Shown piece after piece: positions 34,301 to 46,697 of a DNA stretch of 64,000 bases. The position numbers and the translations under genes were made by a program. Numbering within the stretch: the stretch's first letter is position 1; each line of letters starts with the position of its first letter. The stretch covers positions 2,976,001 to 3,040,000 of the forward strand of contig JAQOTA010000053.1 of assembly GCA_029532415.1 (NCBI GenBank). Direction: 5' to 3'. The notes below the pieces were generated by a model that was not told the DNA's origin, searched no databases, and worked only from the letters and a program-made list of their open reading frames with translations. Origin of the DNA: Marasmius tenuissimus (lineage: Eukaryota; Basidiomycota; Agaricomycetes; Agaricales; Marasmiaceae).

Positions 34301-35848
34301 GCCAAGTAGTCCGTGTGATGGCTACTTTCCTAGGAGGTATCTTGGGCATGGTCCTATGGTGGGCGTTAGATTCGCACACACAATCATTCTCTGAACTCAC
34401 GCGCCTTCTGCTGTCGCATAGGTACATATCAGCCGGATCGGGCAAAGGCAATCCCTATGGGTTAGCAGCAGTCTGCGCTGTGGTCTTGCCGTTTCTCTTC
34501 TACCTGCGATTGCACTTTCCCGGACCACCCATGACTGTGCTCATTTTTCTCGTCACTACCTTCCTGGTCAGGACTCAATCATTTATGATGTCCTGGCGCT
34601 CAAAGCTGACAGCCTGCGCAGATCATCGGTTATTCTTATCAAGACGCACATATAATCTTACCTGGAAATCCCGGTGTCGGTTGGGACGTTGCATGGGTTC
34701 GATCTCGCCAACTTTTTGAAGACAATCAGACGATCACTAAACGTAGACTTCTAGCGTCGATTTGTCCTCGTTACTGTCGGAGTCACGGCTGCATTGTAAG
34801 TCGATGGATTTCGTCCGGCGGGCCTGCGGTTCTCTCACTCTCACTTCAGCGTATTTTCCTTCTTCCCACCGTCATATACAATCCGGAGATACCAGCGAGC
34901 CACCCTTGCGACAACTAGCTCCGAAATTGGTGCAGCATACTGCGGGATTATCTCGTACGCAACCTCGAGGGACCCCGAAGAGGACCAAGAGATTGTGACC
35001 GCTTTGGTGGCGATCCGAAGTAAACTCAATCGTTCCGCCGTCCTTAAAGCAAACGCTATATACGAGGTCAGTTCTTGTCTTCCATTTCAGGTCGCCCTGT
35101 CATTGATTCGCACAAAAATCTAGTTTTCACTGCGGGGAAGGTGGCCAGCAAAACGTTACCATAGGGTGCTGGAACTGCAATTGTAAGATGGTCACTTCGG
35201 ATGGAAGCAAACGACGGCTCATCATCATCCAGACAACTCACCTATACGCTTTCCCATTTACTTTCTGTCATCGAGCACCTCGAGCCTTCATGGACGCGAG
35301 CGTTCTTGAGTCGGACGAGATTCTCCGACCCCAACTTCCAGGGAGATATACTGGCCGTGATAAGTCAGCTTGTTTATGCTCTTGTGAACCATGTCGTGGT
35401 TGACGAAACATTGTCTTAACAGGTATGATATCGACTGCCTTGCGAACGGGCAGTCCGTTGCCCCAGATCACGCCATGCCCCCTCGTCAATCGATTCATGC
35501 TCAAATATCACGGGCTTAATGTCGTCCTTCGAGACGACGAACAAGATTACGGGCTACCGCGAACCCTCACCCCCGAGACGCTTGAGAACGAGCAGTACAT
35601 GTACGTTTCTTTGTCCTTGTGGACGTCAAGCAGCATCTAATGACTTTTCCCTCAGGATCTTCTGCGTTGGCGTATCTGTTGCATTCGGTCTCATCACGCG
35701 TTTGGACAGACTGATGTTGGCCGTGAAAGAGATCGTTGGGGAGGAGTATCATATACACGGTGTGGGTCTATCAACATCGCGAAGTATGGGCGTTGAACTG
35801 GGACCGCGGACGAGTACTATTCCTTATAGGGTTCCGGAGAATGTATGA
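31393..35848 (+). CDS. Aromatic-acid-exporter-like membrane protein (ArAE_2_N / DUF2421)
   Basis: About a dozen exons encode a protein of more than 1000 residues starting MSDKTKGKEAAG at 31393. An N-terminal membrane block (VVLRCAVAAWLAVVLFVIPP, then LIIGLVALTWG) matches the putative ER-transporter N-domain. A long hydrophilic middle follows with MLLFPQTVSAQFTGRLHNVF, a His-rich cluster, and ESCDALLLSCRESLVWMQGW. The second membrane block (AQLTLARFRGDTTFGQVVRV, LGGILGMVLWWALDSH, GPPMTVLIFLVTTFLV) precedes a DUF2421-type C-terminal half (FVLVTVGVTAAFVFSFFPP, ATSRDPEEDQEIVTALVAIR, EHLEPSWTRAFLSRTRFSDP). The stop is at 35846-35848. The family is related to fusaric-acid and aromatic-acid exporters, and substrates in fungi are mostly unknown. 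Individual exon borders in the first 1 kb are tentative. Confidence 0.8.
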
Positions 35849-36561
35849 TACGAGTCGAGTATGGATATCTAAGTTTGGAATCGCAAGTTTGTGTTGTTGT
35901 TCGAGGATTGAATGAATCTCGTTCAGACGGATTGCTCTCATGTTCCCGGCTCGAATAGGCTTGGAATAGACTGACTCTTGAGCTGACTCTTGCCCGGAAG
36001 GCTTGCAGCTGCGCAGCTCAGGTTGGCTAATGAGTCAGGCGGTCCAGGTCGCATGTGGTGATGATGATGTCAAAGCTTGACTTATATATTTTTAACAGAG
36101 ATGGTTGTAAAAACTACTCAAATAGATGTTACAGAGCGACATTTGGACGGGCAAAGCCACATAACCCGGTACAATCAAGTCTATCATGAGCAACCAGCTT
36201 CAATGGGGAAACAGTGCCCGAGTAACCCTGAAGCTTGAAGGAGCCTGAAGGCTGAGGAGCTCAAGGTGGCAGAATGAAGAGCACTTGAAGAGCCCCCACG
36301 CACCGCCACCAATGCACACCATGTGGCCGGACACGGTGGCAATTGCAAAGTGACATCTGCAAGACAACCGTACATTTCAACCTTGGCGTCCAGCTCAAGT
36401 GGAACTCTGACCTAAACTCCTTCCTTCACTCGACTCTCTTCACATTTCCTGGCTCGTTTGGGTGACACAACGTACGCGATAAGCAAAGCAAATATAAATT
36501 CAACCCTTCGAATTTTCTAACACAAAACCCACCGCAGCCTCCACATTCCTTTACATTCAAC
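35849..36561. other. Intergenic region upstream of GDT1
   Basis: The 712 bases contain the end of the exporter-like gene transcript and the GDT1 promoter. A TATAAA at 36493-36498 lies 64-69 bases before the GDT1 ATG. Purine-rich repeats of GAAGCTTGAAGGAGCCTGAA type occur near 36225-36250. No gene is seen. Confidence 0.5.
36493..36498 (+). promoter_or_regulatory. TATA box of GDT1
   Basis: TATAAA lies about 65 bases before ATG 36562, embedded in an A-rich stretch, and is the only TATA-like sequence close to this start. Confidence 0.5.
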
Positions 36562-37501
36562 ATGTCGACTTCAGGCGAAGGAGAGGGCACCATGGAGGCT
36601 CTCTTTCAGTCATTCGCGATGATCATAGTTTCTGAGATTGGGGACAAAACATTTTTGATTGCAGCCATCCTCGCCATGAGCAATCCTCGATTCGTCGTCT
36701 TCACTGGCGCTTTTGGGTCCTTGGTCGTGATGTCAATCCTTTCCGCAGCAATGGGACACATTTTGCCTTCCCTCATACCTCGGCGATGGACGCAATTGGC
36801 GGCTGGGGTTCTGTTCCTCGTCTTTGGAGCCAAGATGATGATGGAGGGTCGACAAATGAAAGCCGGGAATGAGAAAATTCAGGAGGAAATGAAAGAGGCG
36901 GAAGAAGAGATTGAGGAAGACGACGCTCGGCATGATGGAACAGGGGCCGCAGAGGATGGTAATGTTATTCCCCTGGAGGAAATCGAAGAGGGTGGAAGGC
37001 AACACAGAAGTGATTCCGCTCGGCCTCAGAATAACTCATCATTCATGGAAGGAGCACGCAACTTTTGCAGCTTTTTCCTTGGGCCTGTATTCGTGAAGGC
37101 GTTCGTTTTGACCTTCTTGGGCGAGTGGGGCGACAGAAGTCAGATTGCAACGATCGCTTTGGGTGCTGCACACGTACGTTTTACTTCCCTCACGAACTTG
37201 GACGCGTCTCAACAACAACTGACCCCTACTTCAGAACGCATATGTCGTAGCTGTTGGAACTATCATCGGACATTGTTGCTGTACTGCCGCAGCCGTTGTC
37301 GGCGGAAAATACATATCAACCAAAATTTCGGTGAAGCATGGTACGTTTAGTGGTACTTTTTCAACCGAGTAGCCTCACTCAACCCAATTGACAGTTACAT
37401 TGGGCGGTGCCACACTGTTTCTCGCTTTCGGGATCGTCTACCTGTATGAATCGCTGGTGGCTTACAACGCAGACGAGATAGCGGACATACACGTAGTTTG
37501 A
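36562..37501 (+). CDS. GDT1: Golgi Ca2+/Mn2+:H+ antiporter Gdt1 (UPF0016/TMEM165 family)
   Basis: Three exons, 36562-37173, 37235-37340 and 37395-37501, give 274 residues. The two diagnostic E-x-G-D-(K/R)-(T/S) motifs are present: EIGDKT at residues 25-30 and EWGDRS at about 188-193. Each lies in a hydrophobic helix, and the two halves of the protein are related as in all members of this cation transporter family. The halves are separated by a very acidic and hydrophilic loop (IQEEMKEAEEEIEEDD). There is no N-terminal signal peptide, unlike yeast Gdt1, so an upstream exon is possible. The protein loads Mn2+ and Ca2+ into the Golgi for glycosylation. The motifs make the call firm. Confidence 0.93.
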
Positions 37502-38005
37502 TTCCCATACTACACTTGTACACCTATTCCCTATAATTATAGACGGACATACGGACATATCCTCAATCTTCCTGAATGATATCTCAGCAAAATCTTCACC
37601 AAGTAACTCGATCGGATTTTCCGCGAAACCCCCTTAGCTTCGTATCGCTACCGCGACACAACAATGCAGTTTTTGTTCTCCAGACGTCTTGACACTCTCC
37701 TTCAAACCATCATGAAGGTTATCTGGGGATAAGGGATATTCATCTACTTCCTTCTCGTCCACTCTCGCTCCTTCCCCGCGCCAAGAGCTGATCGCCTCGC
37801 TCAAGTACGGCTCCGGCGGTAGGACGAGAGACATCCGGGACAGATACTAGACGTAGGGCTAAACGACACATGTTGCGAACACAAGCTAGATACAATATAT
37901 GGTACAGTAACATAGCATAGTCGAAACCAAGAAGCAGTATATAGGGAAGATCAGGGGTGCACAAACGCAGCAACATAAGTGAGATATACTCAGGTGCATG
38001 CATGG
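37502..38005. other. Convergent 3' intergenic region
   Basis: This region separates GDT1 and TF2, which point toward each other. No gene is seen. Confidence 0.45.
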
Positions 38006-41000
38006 TCACATATGAGAGCTGAGGCTGGTCAACGGCTGATTCGTATGCCAGCCACTCTGCGGCGGGGGCTGCCGCGGCGAACGCAGTTGCTGGTTCTCGG
38101 GTTGGTGGTGTGTACAACCCGAAGGCAGAGGGGACACATATGACGACACTCCCCCATCCACGTATCCTCCTCCACTGTGACCACCTGCGTCAGCAGGTGT
38201 CCCGAATGTGTCGACATTTATCCACGTTGGGTAGGCCCCAGACAGCCCAACAAGATCCATAAGTACAGGAGCTTCCGTCGCGAATATATCCTCCATCAAC
38301 TCATCCGTGTTCCCACTTCCAGCAGAATCGTTGGAAACAGGTGGCGCTGGGCTGAACCAATAGCCATGGCTTCCAGGACTTATGTTGCTGTCTGTCCCTG
38401 GTGCCGATGGTAATGCCGAAGTCGAATTCTGATGAGAGCGCGTGCTGTTTCCCTTTACGTAGTTTAGTTGTCCACGGACGGGTAGACGACCAAGCTCGTC
38501 GCTGCGAACAGGAAGGGAGAAGAGTTGTTCTTGAGTGGCGTGTATCTGCGAGCGAGAATGTTGTCGCATATGGTGTTGAGGGTGAGGCTGACGAGGTTCG
38601 GGACCGGGATTGAGGCCCAGAGTCGATGCGTCGCCATTGGGTTTACTGGGGTCGAAGCGGGCAGCACGGCTCGGCGAAGTAGCGAAGGTATTGGGCGGGG
38701 TACCAGAGCCAGGAGACATCCTGACCTCGGAAGTCGGACTCCCCTGAGATTCTGGCGAATTCATACTCTCGGAAATCGGAGGTGGTACTGGCAAATCTCC
38801 AACTGAAGCTAACTGGCAAAGGATGTCCCTAGAAAGCAGAAGATCTCTAGTGTCATTTGCCCGAAAACTGCGCGATGCATACTGACCACATCTGCCCGGA
38901 ACCGACCCACTGACTCTCGCAATCCCTCAAGCACTTCATGCATTTGTGCACTTCGGTCATTTCCCTAGCCGGATCGGCAGACCAGCCTGAGCGTTTGCTA
39001 CTCCAAAGGTTGAGTAGAAGGATTATGCCTGATGTGAATGCCGGTGGCTACGTTGAGGACAGCGAACGAAGGCTGGAGTCAAACAAAGTTCATCAACATA
39101 AGGAGGACCTCAACTGTACTTACCGCGACCCATGGCAACGCGAACCCTTTCCTCTGTCTTATTACTTCAGCAACATGGCTACACGACCTGGCAGCGTTCG
39201 TGCAGATGGCTAAGGAAGGGAATGAAACCTGAGACCGTTGTTTCAACGGCGCGATAAACGGACGATGGACAAAGATTTGAAGCTGGTAGTAGTGGGAGTG
39301 TAGGTGACCAGATTGATTGAGCAAGAGGTCATTCGCTTGGCCGGGGTCCCATCGAACTAGACGCGGGTGAAGAAAAACATCAGATTTCCACAACGAAATT
39401 AGAATCCTAGACTCATAACGCACGATAGGAGGGTAGTGAGTCTACCCATTGATTCAAGGACGAATCAAACATGGCCACGGCCCTCTGTTCCCATTGAGGT
39501 CCAGAGAGACCCGATGAGAGTTCCGACTTGCTGCTTGGGTACTGTGATAGAAAAGCGAATAGGAGTGAGTCCTGCTCTCAAGAGGTGGACGATCGTAGTG
39601 ACTAACGATGACGCGTAACACCATACCCAGGATTCTCATGAGCTTGATAAACAAGTTAAATTGAGTGACATAGGACACCGTGCCGGGGGGCTGTTTGAAA
39701 GCTAGGTCCGGATCTGGGTTTTCCCAATATTCGTCGTCACACTCTATGGGGAGGTCCTGATCGAAGCTGTAGCGGTGCGTTGATTAGAGTGACAATTTTG
39801 AAGACGCACAAAGCATACAAAAGTAGTGCTTACTCCTCGTCGTGAAGTGAGACGGGCTTGCCCAGGGTTGCGTTGCTGTAGACATCGAGGCAAAATAGGC
39901 ACCTGATAGCCGATAACAACACTGCTGCGTGAGCAAAGCTGGTAGTTTTGGACACTTTAACGCACCAGAACGCCCTCTTCAACAACTCGTCATGCACGGT
40001 TCGTTTCCCACTGACAGATCTCCGATGTATACCGATATCGACGGCGAGCCTGACTCCTATGTCCGCCGGCAGCTGCGGAGCCGATGTATCTTTGAAAAAC
40101 ATACAAGTTAACTGAAGTTGTATTAGCATGGAGAACAAGATCTAGAGCCCTTTCTAGCGAGACTTACTGCACACATCTGGAGGTCATATAGCGTTGGTAT
40201 AGCCGAGAATGCTGGTCGGAAGTATTGCACCTGGCTGAACCAGTCCCAGCCGGAAGATAACGTTGACTTGGCGCCTTTAGCGAGAACCCTCGGGTCTGAA
40301 GAAAACCTTGAGGCGTTCGCGCAAACGAGGAGTAGAACAGCGCCGAATGGGAGGTGTTGTCGGTGTAAACCTTCAGCGACTTGGCGTTCAATGGTGGGTC
40401 GGTGAAGGAGAGGAAAGATGACATTTAGAACTTTGAAGTAGACGTCAATGAGAGATTGGAGGAGGTCGTCCTCGGGGAAGGTGAAAGAGATGTTGGGGAA
40501 TAAATCAAAATTTTGCTGCCACTAGGGAAATAGCCACAGGAAAAAGGGCATCTAAGCACACGTACTCCCCAGACACGGGATGAACTTACTTCTGCAGAAA
40601 CCCAAAATTCGGGTCGGCCAAATGTGTTGGGGACGAGACCGAGATCAATAATATCCGACGGGCGACCAGTTGTGTGCTGGACGAACGAGCGAATCAACAT
40701 GATTTCACTCGATCTTCCATAGTAACGGCCACAAGGAAATTGTTTGACGACTTTGTCTGAGAGGGCGAGTTCTGCACTCTCTTCTTCCCAAATCTCCTTG
40801 TTCTCTTGTGTGTCAGGGAAATTGGAGTCCCATGCTGCGAGAAGTCGAATAGAAGCGTCGTAGATCTTTTCTCGTTGTTCTTCAGAAGCGTCCCTGAGAG
40901 AGGATGAAATTGATCCTGTTGGGGCGTCTTCTCTGAACTAGTGGCTGCGTGAGAATGTGAGACGTGTTTCAGGAGAATGAGACCTACTTGTCGAATGAAA

Positions 41001-41449
41001 TTCTCCATCTTCTTCACCCGCTTCTCGAGGGCGTCGACATAGCTGTAATCCCGATAGTGACCATTGAGCGATCCAGAACGCCCAAATACGAGCGAAAGAC
41101 CAACTTTCTAGAGTACCCGCGTCTCTATGGACAACGTCATTTCATGCCCACAGAACCTCCAGCAAAGAGCCGCTTACCTGGGGATCTTCAATGTAGGTGC
41201 ACTCCAAATTGCCGGAAACACAGTTTGAGCATCTCAATCCTATTTCACCACCATCGCCTGGTAAAATCCAAAGAGATTTACAGCGGTACCACCAGGATTA
41301 AACGAGGCTAGAACTCACATCGAACTAGGTATCTGGTGAGTGATTTTTAGAGTACAAGAAGAGCTCATGGACGTACCCTTTTTCCGCCTGCATCCATCAC
41401 AAGGCCTTTGACCTCTTCTTCTCTTTGGGACCTCGTCGCCGTTGTACAT
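38006..41449 (-). CDS. Zn(II)2Cys6 transcription factor with fungal_trans domain (TF2)
   Basis: Start ATG 41449. The first exons are 41377-41449, a 6-nt exon 41319-41324, and 41178-41257, which together assemble CDGCRRKKVRCDGG and CSNCVSGNLECTYIEDP: a zinc cluster with spacing C-x2-C-x6-C-x8-C-x2-C-x6-C. The next exon gives a coiled-coil-like YVDALEKRVKKMENFI. The fungal_trans domain follows: FPNISFTFPEDDLLQSLIDV, VIFPLLHRPT, GAVLLLVCANASRFSSDPRV, DIGVRLAVDIGIHRRS, LLKRAFWCV, and ATLGKPVSLHDEE. The C-terminal exon ending at 38006 is Ser/Pro/Gly-rich and probably an activation region. The protein should act as a nuclear DNA-binding regulator; targets are unknown. A roughly 400-base piece of this gene (about 40165-40565) has been copied to 49.45-49.85 kb. 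Confidence 0.88.
41319..41324 (-). other. 6-nt microexon of TF2
   Basis: Six bases (TTCGAT in gene orientation) lie between AG and GT in two introns of 52 and 61 nt. Without them the zinc cluster loses its third cysteine and the x6 spacing; with them the phase and the V-R-C residues are exactly restored. Confidence 0.75.
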
Positions 41450-41860
41450 AGTACTGGACAAAGTTGGACGTCAAAGCGTGATTCGAATGGTCTCTTATGA
41501 ATTGCCTTGGTCCAACCGGTGAGGGCGAGGGAACGTGTTCTCAGATTTTACCGCACGGACATTGATAGAAAAACCGTGGGGGCTACGTCAAACACCCAAG
41601 ACGGTTCCGTTATTGCTGTCGATCCATCCGCATCTCGAGTCAAACCGAGCTGGATTTTGACAAAAAAATTGCAAATAGTATGCTCTAGGATTGTTTCCAA
41701 TCGAACAAATCCTTGTTTTTCGTTACTATGCGGTGCCAACTCGGATAGAATATCGCGGTAATACCATCGATCCGACCTTTGTTTTCTCTCCAGAATACAT
41801 CATGACGAAACATCCGCGAGCTCATCCTTCAACCCAAATTCCGCCAGTCCGCCGGTCTGA
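41450..41860. other. Intergenic region between TRM44 and TF2
   Basis: This is the TF2 promoter and the TRM44 3' flank. Overlapping plus-strand open frames lack any domain and run into the TRM44 exons on the opposite strand. Confidence 0.45.
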
Positions 41861-43716
41861 TCAGTGGCCCGCCTTGCCTTCTGGTTTTCTAGGTCTGAAA
41901 ATCCCGCGCTCCCGGACAATACGGAGTATCTTCTCAACATTTTCTGACGCGCGATCATGCTCGGCACTCTCCAGCCTCCTCCGCCCTGAGTACAAAGACC
42001 CAGATGTTCATCAGAGTCCAAGTCCAAGTCACGAGAACATCTACAACTCACCGACGATCGCCCAGTTTCTTGTACTGGGTATCCTCAAGATCTCGCATTC
42101 CACTTCCCATCCACAATGCACGCTCAGCGTAGCCAGCCACACGCGGTACATCGAGTACGAGCTGCCGTTGCTTCCGTCGCCTCCTAAATTCAGTTTCCGC
42201 GTGAAATCGTCCGAAGACTCGTCCCCAGGTAAGGAGTAAGGCGGTGTGGAAGAACGTTCGTATCTCGAGTCGAACGTCCATGCACAGCAAGGGATCGATA
42301 GATACCCCGATGCAGAATAGAGCGTGCTGATGACGGGAGTCCATGGTGTGAGTTCGTCTGCGTGGTTGGCGATGATAAATACACCAGGCGGGAAGTAAGT
42401 TGAACTGGCACTGGGGGAGGTCGGGTCGAATGCGTGAACGTGAAGGGCTTCCTGGGAAAGAGGCGGGTATGAAGACCATGAGGTGCGAGCACGGACGTCG
42501 ATACCGTAGCCTTGATACCCCTCACTGATGAGAATGTGTGTTAAGAGTCCGTTGCCGCACCTATTTCAAGAATTGCAATTGAGTATTCCCATTAAGTGGC
42601 TTGGGGAGGGTGGAAAGACTTGCCCAAAGTCAATAAACCCTCCAGGTGGACGTGGCCATCGTCTCCAAGGTTCATTTTCGTCAACTTCGTCACCCGTTGG
42701 GCCCTCCGCCGTAAACGATTTCTTCCACAAGAGCATCAAATAAGTAGCAATACCAATATCCTGAAGATGGTTTTTATTCCGTCAACATTGAGTTTCATCA
42801 CGATGCAGTCAGAAGAGTCTTATTCACTTCGAAGACATGCTTCAGAGGATCGGTGACTTCTTGCCAGGTATCTATCAGACCCTTATGTCTCTCCCGCATG
42901 ATCAGGTAGAGATCCTGATACTCTTCCCGTGGAACAAGAACATCGTGTTGAACTCGTTTCTGGTAATTTGTCATCGCGCCCCATCCATACCGATGGAGAG
43001 TGTCGAGAAGGGCTAAACATGTGCGGTAGAGCCTTGCGTTAGGGTCTAACGAAGTATTCGGAAGAGGTACAATTTCGATTCGGAGGACGCCTTCGTCTCC
43101 TTTTTGAAGATAGCGAAAGGCAAGGTGCGAAACAGTGGGATGGTAGTAAGGAAGGGGAGATTCGGGTGTCGAGATTGGGGTCAAGACCAGAGTCGTTGGC
43201 GAGCTATCGGTGTCGGCTGAATGTTCCTCTGCATCATGGTAGAGCGTACAGTACTGCTCCAGCGCAGCGTCTCGTCCAGGTCGCCGTGGTAGGAGTTTCC
43301 GGTGTATGCAACGCGACTTGTGGTAATTTTGAAGGGACGGTACAGTCGTTGGAAAGGCTGCCGTATCTGTGATATCTGAGAGCGTCTCGGAGCGTAATAT
43401 AAGCGTCGAATTGTACTCTGGATGATGAATTAGCTGCGATGTGGCTATCTCGAACTATGAAGGGCTTTAGAGCACAAAGTTTATGTGTGATCGAGTTGTG
43501 CATACATACCACCTCCATAGGAAAATTTGCAGGACAAGCGATCAGCGGTACCCAGCTGTCACTGGAGACTTTATCCTGCAATTTTGGGCTTTGTATGCCA
43601 GTTATTTGACATGGTGAAGGCTCGAATCGTGGTCGCGCGGAAGATGGGGCCATGTCAAAGTCATGGTCGAAAGCAAGCGCGGCCGTAGAACTTTCTCTAC
43701 TCCCAACGCTCATCAT
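41861..43716 (-). CDS. TRM44: tRNA (uracil-O2-)-methyltransferase Trm44
   Basis: Several exons run from ATG 43716 (MMSVGSRESS) to TGA at 41861-41863. The spliced protein has the AdoMet-binding core GGFIDFGCGNGLLTHILISE followed by GYGIDVRARTSW, and later FIIANHADELTPWTPVI, both hallmark blocks of Trm44-type enzymes. Upstream exons contain QEVTDPLKHVFEDIGIATYL, which normally precedes this core. The last intron (GT to AG in front of GRRRLESAEHDRA) gives the end ERGIFRPRKPEGKAGH. Trm44 makes 2'-O-methyluridine at position 44 of certain serine tRNAs, in the cytosol. The first exon is Asp/Ser/Pro-rich and its start could be the second Met. Confidence 0.85.
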
Positions 43717-43975
43717 GAATAGGTATGAGAGCGGTCATCGTCCACAATGATGCTACTGAAACGTCTCAGAGGTCCTATTATTCTAGTAGGTGAATTTGTT
43801 CTCGCACACTCGTTAGGGTGGAAATTCAGCTCGTCTGCTCTGGACGGTTAGACCATAGATGAAGCCGAAGTTCGTCCCCTGTTCTGTCGTCCGGTCCGTC
43901 TCGTCTCACAGTGCCAAAGTACCTTTTAGATCAGCTCGTACGTCGATATCCTGCTCCGAGCTACGAAACATCGTT

Positions 43976-44119
43976 ATGAACAATTACAGCAAGCCCCCTC
44001 CCTCCTCCGATGACGATGAGCTCCTTGTGAAGCTCCGGCGAAGGTTGAAGGACTTGTTGACCAGCCTCCGCGAGGGCGCAGAAGGAACGCCCAAGTCACA
44101 GACACCACCAGTCGTTTGA
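43976..44119 (+). CDS. Possible small acidic/basic helical protein, unsure
   Basis: A 47-residue frame (MNNYSKPPPSSDDDELLVKL) contains a strongly amphipathic, charged helix (KLRRRLKDLLTSLRE) and ends QTPPVV. It lies between the divergent TRM44 start and the convergent F-box gene end, where no other gene is found. The frame is open upstream to 43859. No family is recognised and it could be chance. Confidence 0.25.
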   Translation: MNNYSKPPPSSDDDELLVKLRRRLKDLLTSLREGAEGTPKSQTPPVV

Positions 44120-44328
44120 GAACGATCGACATACAGTAACAGAATGTTACATAGGTGGGAATCCATCCTTCCATGATTTCATACGCTAACCTAAGCCTTC
44201 TGCGGGTTGATCAGATCCAATGGAGCGTCCTGAGTATATGCTATGGTATATAAACGTCTGTGTATATGAGGTTATAAAGCAATTATAGATGCGTAAGACG
44301 GTCGTGAAGCAGAAACCAAGTTCCCTTC

Positions 44329-46562
44329 TCAGTCTGAAAAGAGATCGTCCTCGTCAGCAGCACCCATGAAGGTTGCCATCTCCCTCGCCCTCATAAACGA
44401 CCTCTCTTCCCTTTCTCCTTGTTCTTCGAACACGCGACATTCGTCTACGAGCCTCCTCAGCTCCTGCACATGAGGTCTGGTCAATCCTGCCCCGGCGGTC
44501 TGGAACTTGAATTTACTATTGCTGGGTTTCTTGGGACTATCGGGCGGTGTTGGGGGTGGAGGGATTTCCTTGACCATGTCTCGCACCCGACGAACGTAGG
44601 GGCGAGTCTCCTCAATTGACAAACGGGGTCGATTACGACGTTTCGAGGGGGCTCCCTCTTTCTCCTTCCCTTTTTCCTTCGCATCCGTTTTGGAGGTCTC
44701 CGAGTCATCATCAGAGGGAGAGAGCAACGCCTCTGCTACTTCTTCCTCTTCATCTTCCTCCGCCTCCTCCCATCCCTCCTCTGCGCTCGCCCAATCACTT
44801 TCCCAGTCCTCATCTTCTTCCTCATCTTCGCTGCCGCTCTCGTCCTCGTCCTCGACAGGAGGAGGCAGCTCTCCCAGTTGCCCACCAGTACAATCTTCCA
44901 AGCGTATACCAAGCGCAGCACACCGATCATACCACCTCTCCCATCTGTGCATCCCCCCGCCTGCACCGAACGGATTAACAGACGAAGAGTGATTCAATAC
45001 AGCAGTGGCTTGGGAAAACACCGTAGCCCATCCACCTCCTCCGTCATTAGCATTCGTGCCAGCAGCCGCCTCAGCGACATCCGAACCATCGCTTGGTCCA
45101 CCACTTCGTTCCAGTTCTTTGAGAACACGTCCACTTGCAACTCGTATCCGCTTCAACGAAGGGAACTGTTCCTTTGCCAATGCCGCAAAGTTCATGTCGT
45201 TCGAGCGACGGATGAAATGCGCCATGAACCCTCCACCCCCGCCTTGCGCGTTCAGTCCCGAATTGAACGCGTAGGTCAACCCGTGTAAGAGTATTGTATG
45301 TATATGATGGTGAGGTGCACCAGGGAGCGTAATCTGTGCCTGTGCCTGCTCTTGCTGTTGATTCTGTCCCGGAGGATGGTTCCCAGGCCCCGGAAATCGC
45401 CAATCCGCATTGAACCCAAATGTCCTTAGCTGAGTGCACGTATCGAGAATCTTGGCAATGTTCAACTCGGGTTGAAGAGCACTAGCCTGGATATCGAGGA
45501 ACCAAAGCTTCTCACCAACACCTTCCCAAATGTTGTCCCCCTCCCCGGCGCTGATACCACCGACACTTTCACCTCCAGCGGTCCCAGAAGTTCCTCCGCA
45601 GAGAAACCCGACGAGGTCTGGCATCTCCACTCTTCCACTACCCACGTCGACGGATAGAGCTTTGAGCTCTGGTACATCCCAGCCCCCACAAATCATCTGA
45701 TCCATCAAAGCTCCGAACCGACCACCAAGGCTGAGTTGACGCAGTTTGTTGAGTGCGATATGTAGTCCTCCCAATGAACCAACTTTCACGTCTTCTTCAC
45801 CCTTGGGCGGACTAATGTGCACATGTGCGACGACTCAGATTACGTCTGACAGAGTCGAGCGTCAATATGAGGTGCGACAGCGATTCGTAGGGGACTGCAT
45901 GGAGATGTAACGTATGCAACGTTTTGCGAATGGGTGTGCTCGTAATCGCTTGTGCCAGTGACGTGAACGCGGAAGGGGCAGGAAACAATGAAAATGAGGA
46001 TTGAGAGTCAATGATGAGGCTCTGGAGACCTGATGTATGGGTGAGGAGGAAGGAGAGTGATTCGACGAGGGTGTCGTTCTGGAGTTTAGCGTGTTGCACG
46101 AATATGCGTTTCGTGAAACGGCTAAGGATGGTTTCTTCTTTCTTTTGTTTGCCTTTTTCGTTTTCGTTGACTGTGAGATTTAGGCTGCGATTGAAGCGGG
46201 GGAGGAGAGCTGGATTGTCGAAGGTTAGACAGCGGTAGAGGTATGGGCTGACGAGGTTGTTGAACCGTCTACATGACATCCAAAGGGCCTGTAAACGAGA
46301 GGTCAGCTATCTGAACGACCAAAAAGCTTGATGAGCGTACTCTTTTGGTGTCCCAGTTCTCTTTCTGAACAAGAGCCAATGCCTCTTGAGGCGATCTGAG
46401 AGCCCACTCCTTCTCCTTCTTAGAATCATCGATATACCATGCATATTCTGAGCCCGACGTTGGTAACACAGGTTGAAGCAGGATATCCTCCTCCAAGGCC
46501 ATTTCAAATATCTGAATCCATAATTCGTCAGGAAGGCGTCGTTCTATCGAGTCTGTGTTCAT
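44329..46562 (-). CDS. F-box protein with acidic and leucine-rich regions
   Basis: Exons run from ATG 46562 to a stop at 44329, with introns near 46280-46336 and 45815-45845. Residues 8-22 (RRLPDELWIQIFEMA) and the start of exon 2 (ALWMSCRRFNNLVSPYLYRC) form an F-box-like domain split by the first intron. Leucine-rich segments follow (LVESLSFLLTHTSGLQSLII, TLHTLHLHAVPYESLSHLIL, LHIALNKLRQLSLGGRFGAL). The C-terminal third has a long Asp/Glu-rich tract, coded around 44740-44865, followed by Lys-rich and Pro-rich stretches. It is expected to be an SCF ubiquitin-ligase receptor, with unknown target. The acidic tract creates misleading Ser-rich open frames on the opposite strand. Confidence 0.78.
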
Positions 46563-46697
46563 GAGAAGATGAGAGTTCGTGACAGAAAGGTTTGTTGAAT
46601 TGCTTCCGTGGGAACAAAACGCGTCAAGAATCTGAACTCGACGCGTCGTGATCTGACGGGCCGCGAGTCTCCAGCCAAATAAACCAAAATCTCAACC

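Noticed and set aside
40164..40424. Minus-strand frame repeated as a protein at 49645-49905
   Set aside because: The frame is out of phase with the TF2 domain; the similarity is due to the copied DNA, not to a second protein.
41691..42239. 182-codon plus-strand frame
   Set aside because: It covers the last exons of TRM44 on the opposite strand, where the AdoMet enzyme sequence is clear.
44616..44992. Plus-strand Ser- and Pro-rich frames
   Set aside because: They are antisense shadows of the acidic tract of the second F-box protein, whose exon is well supported.
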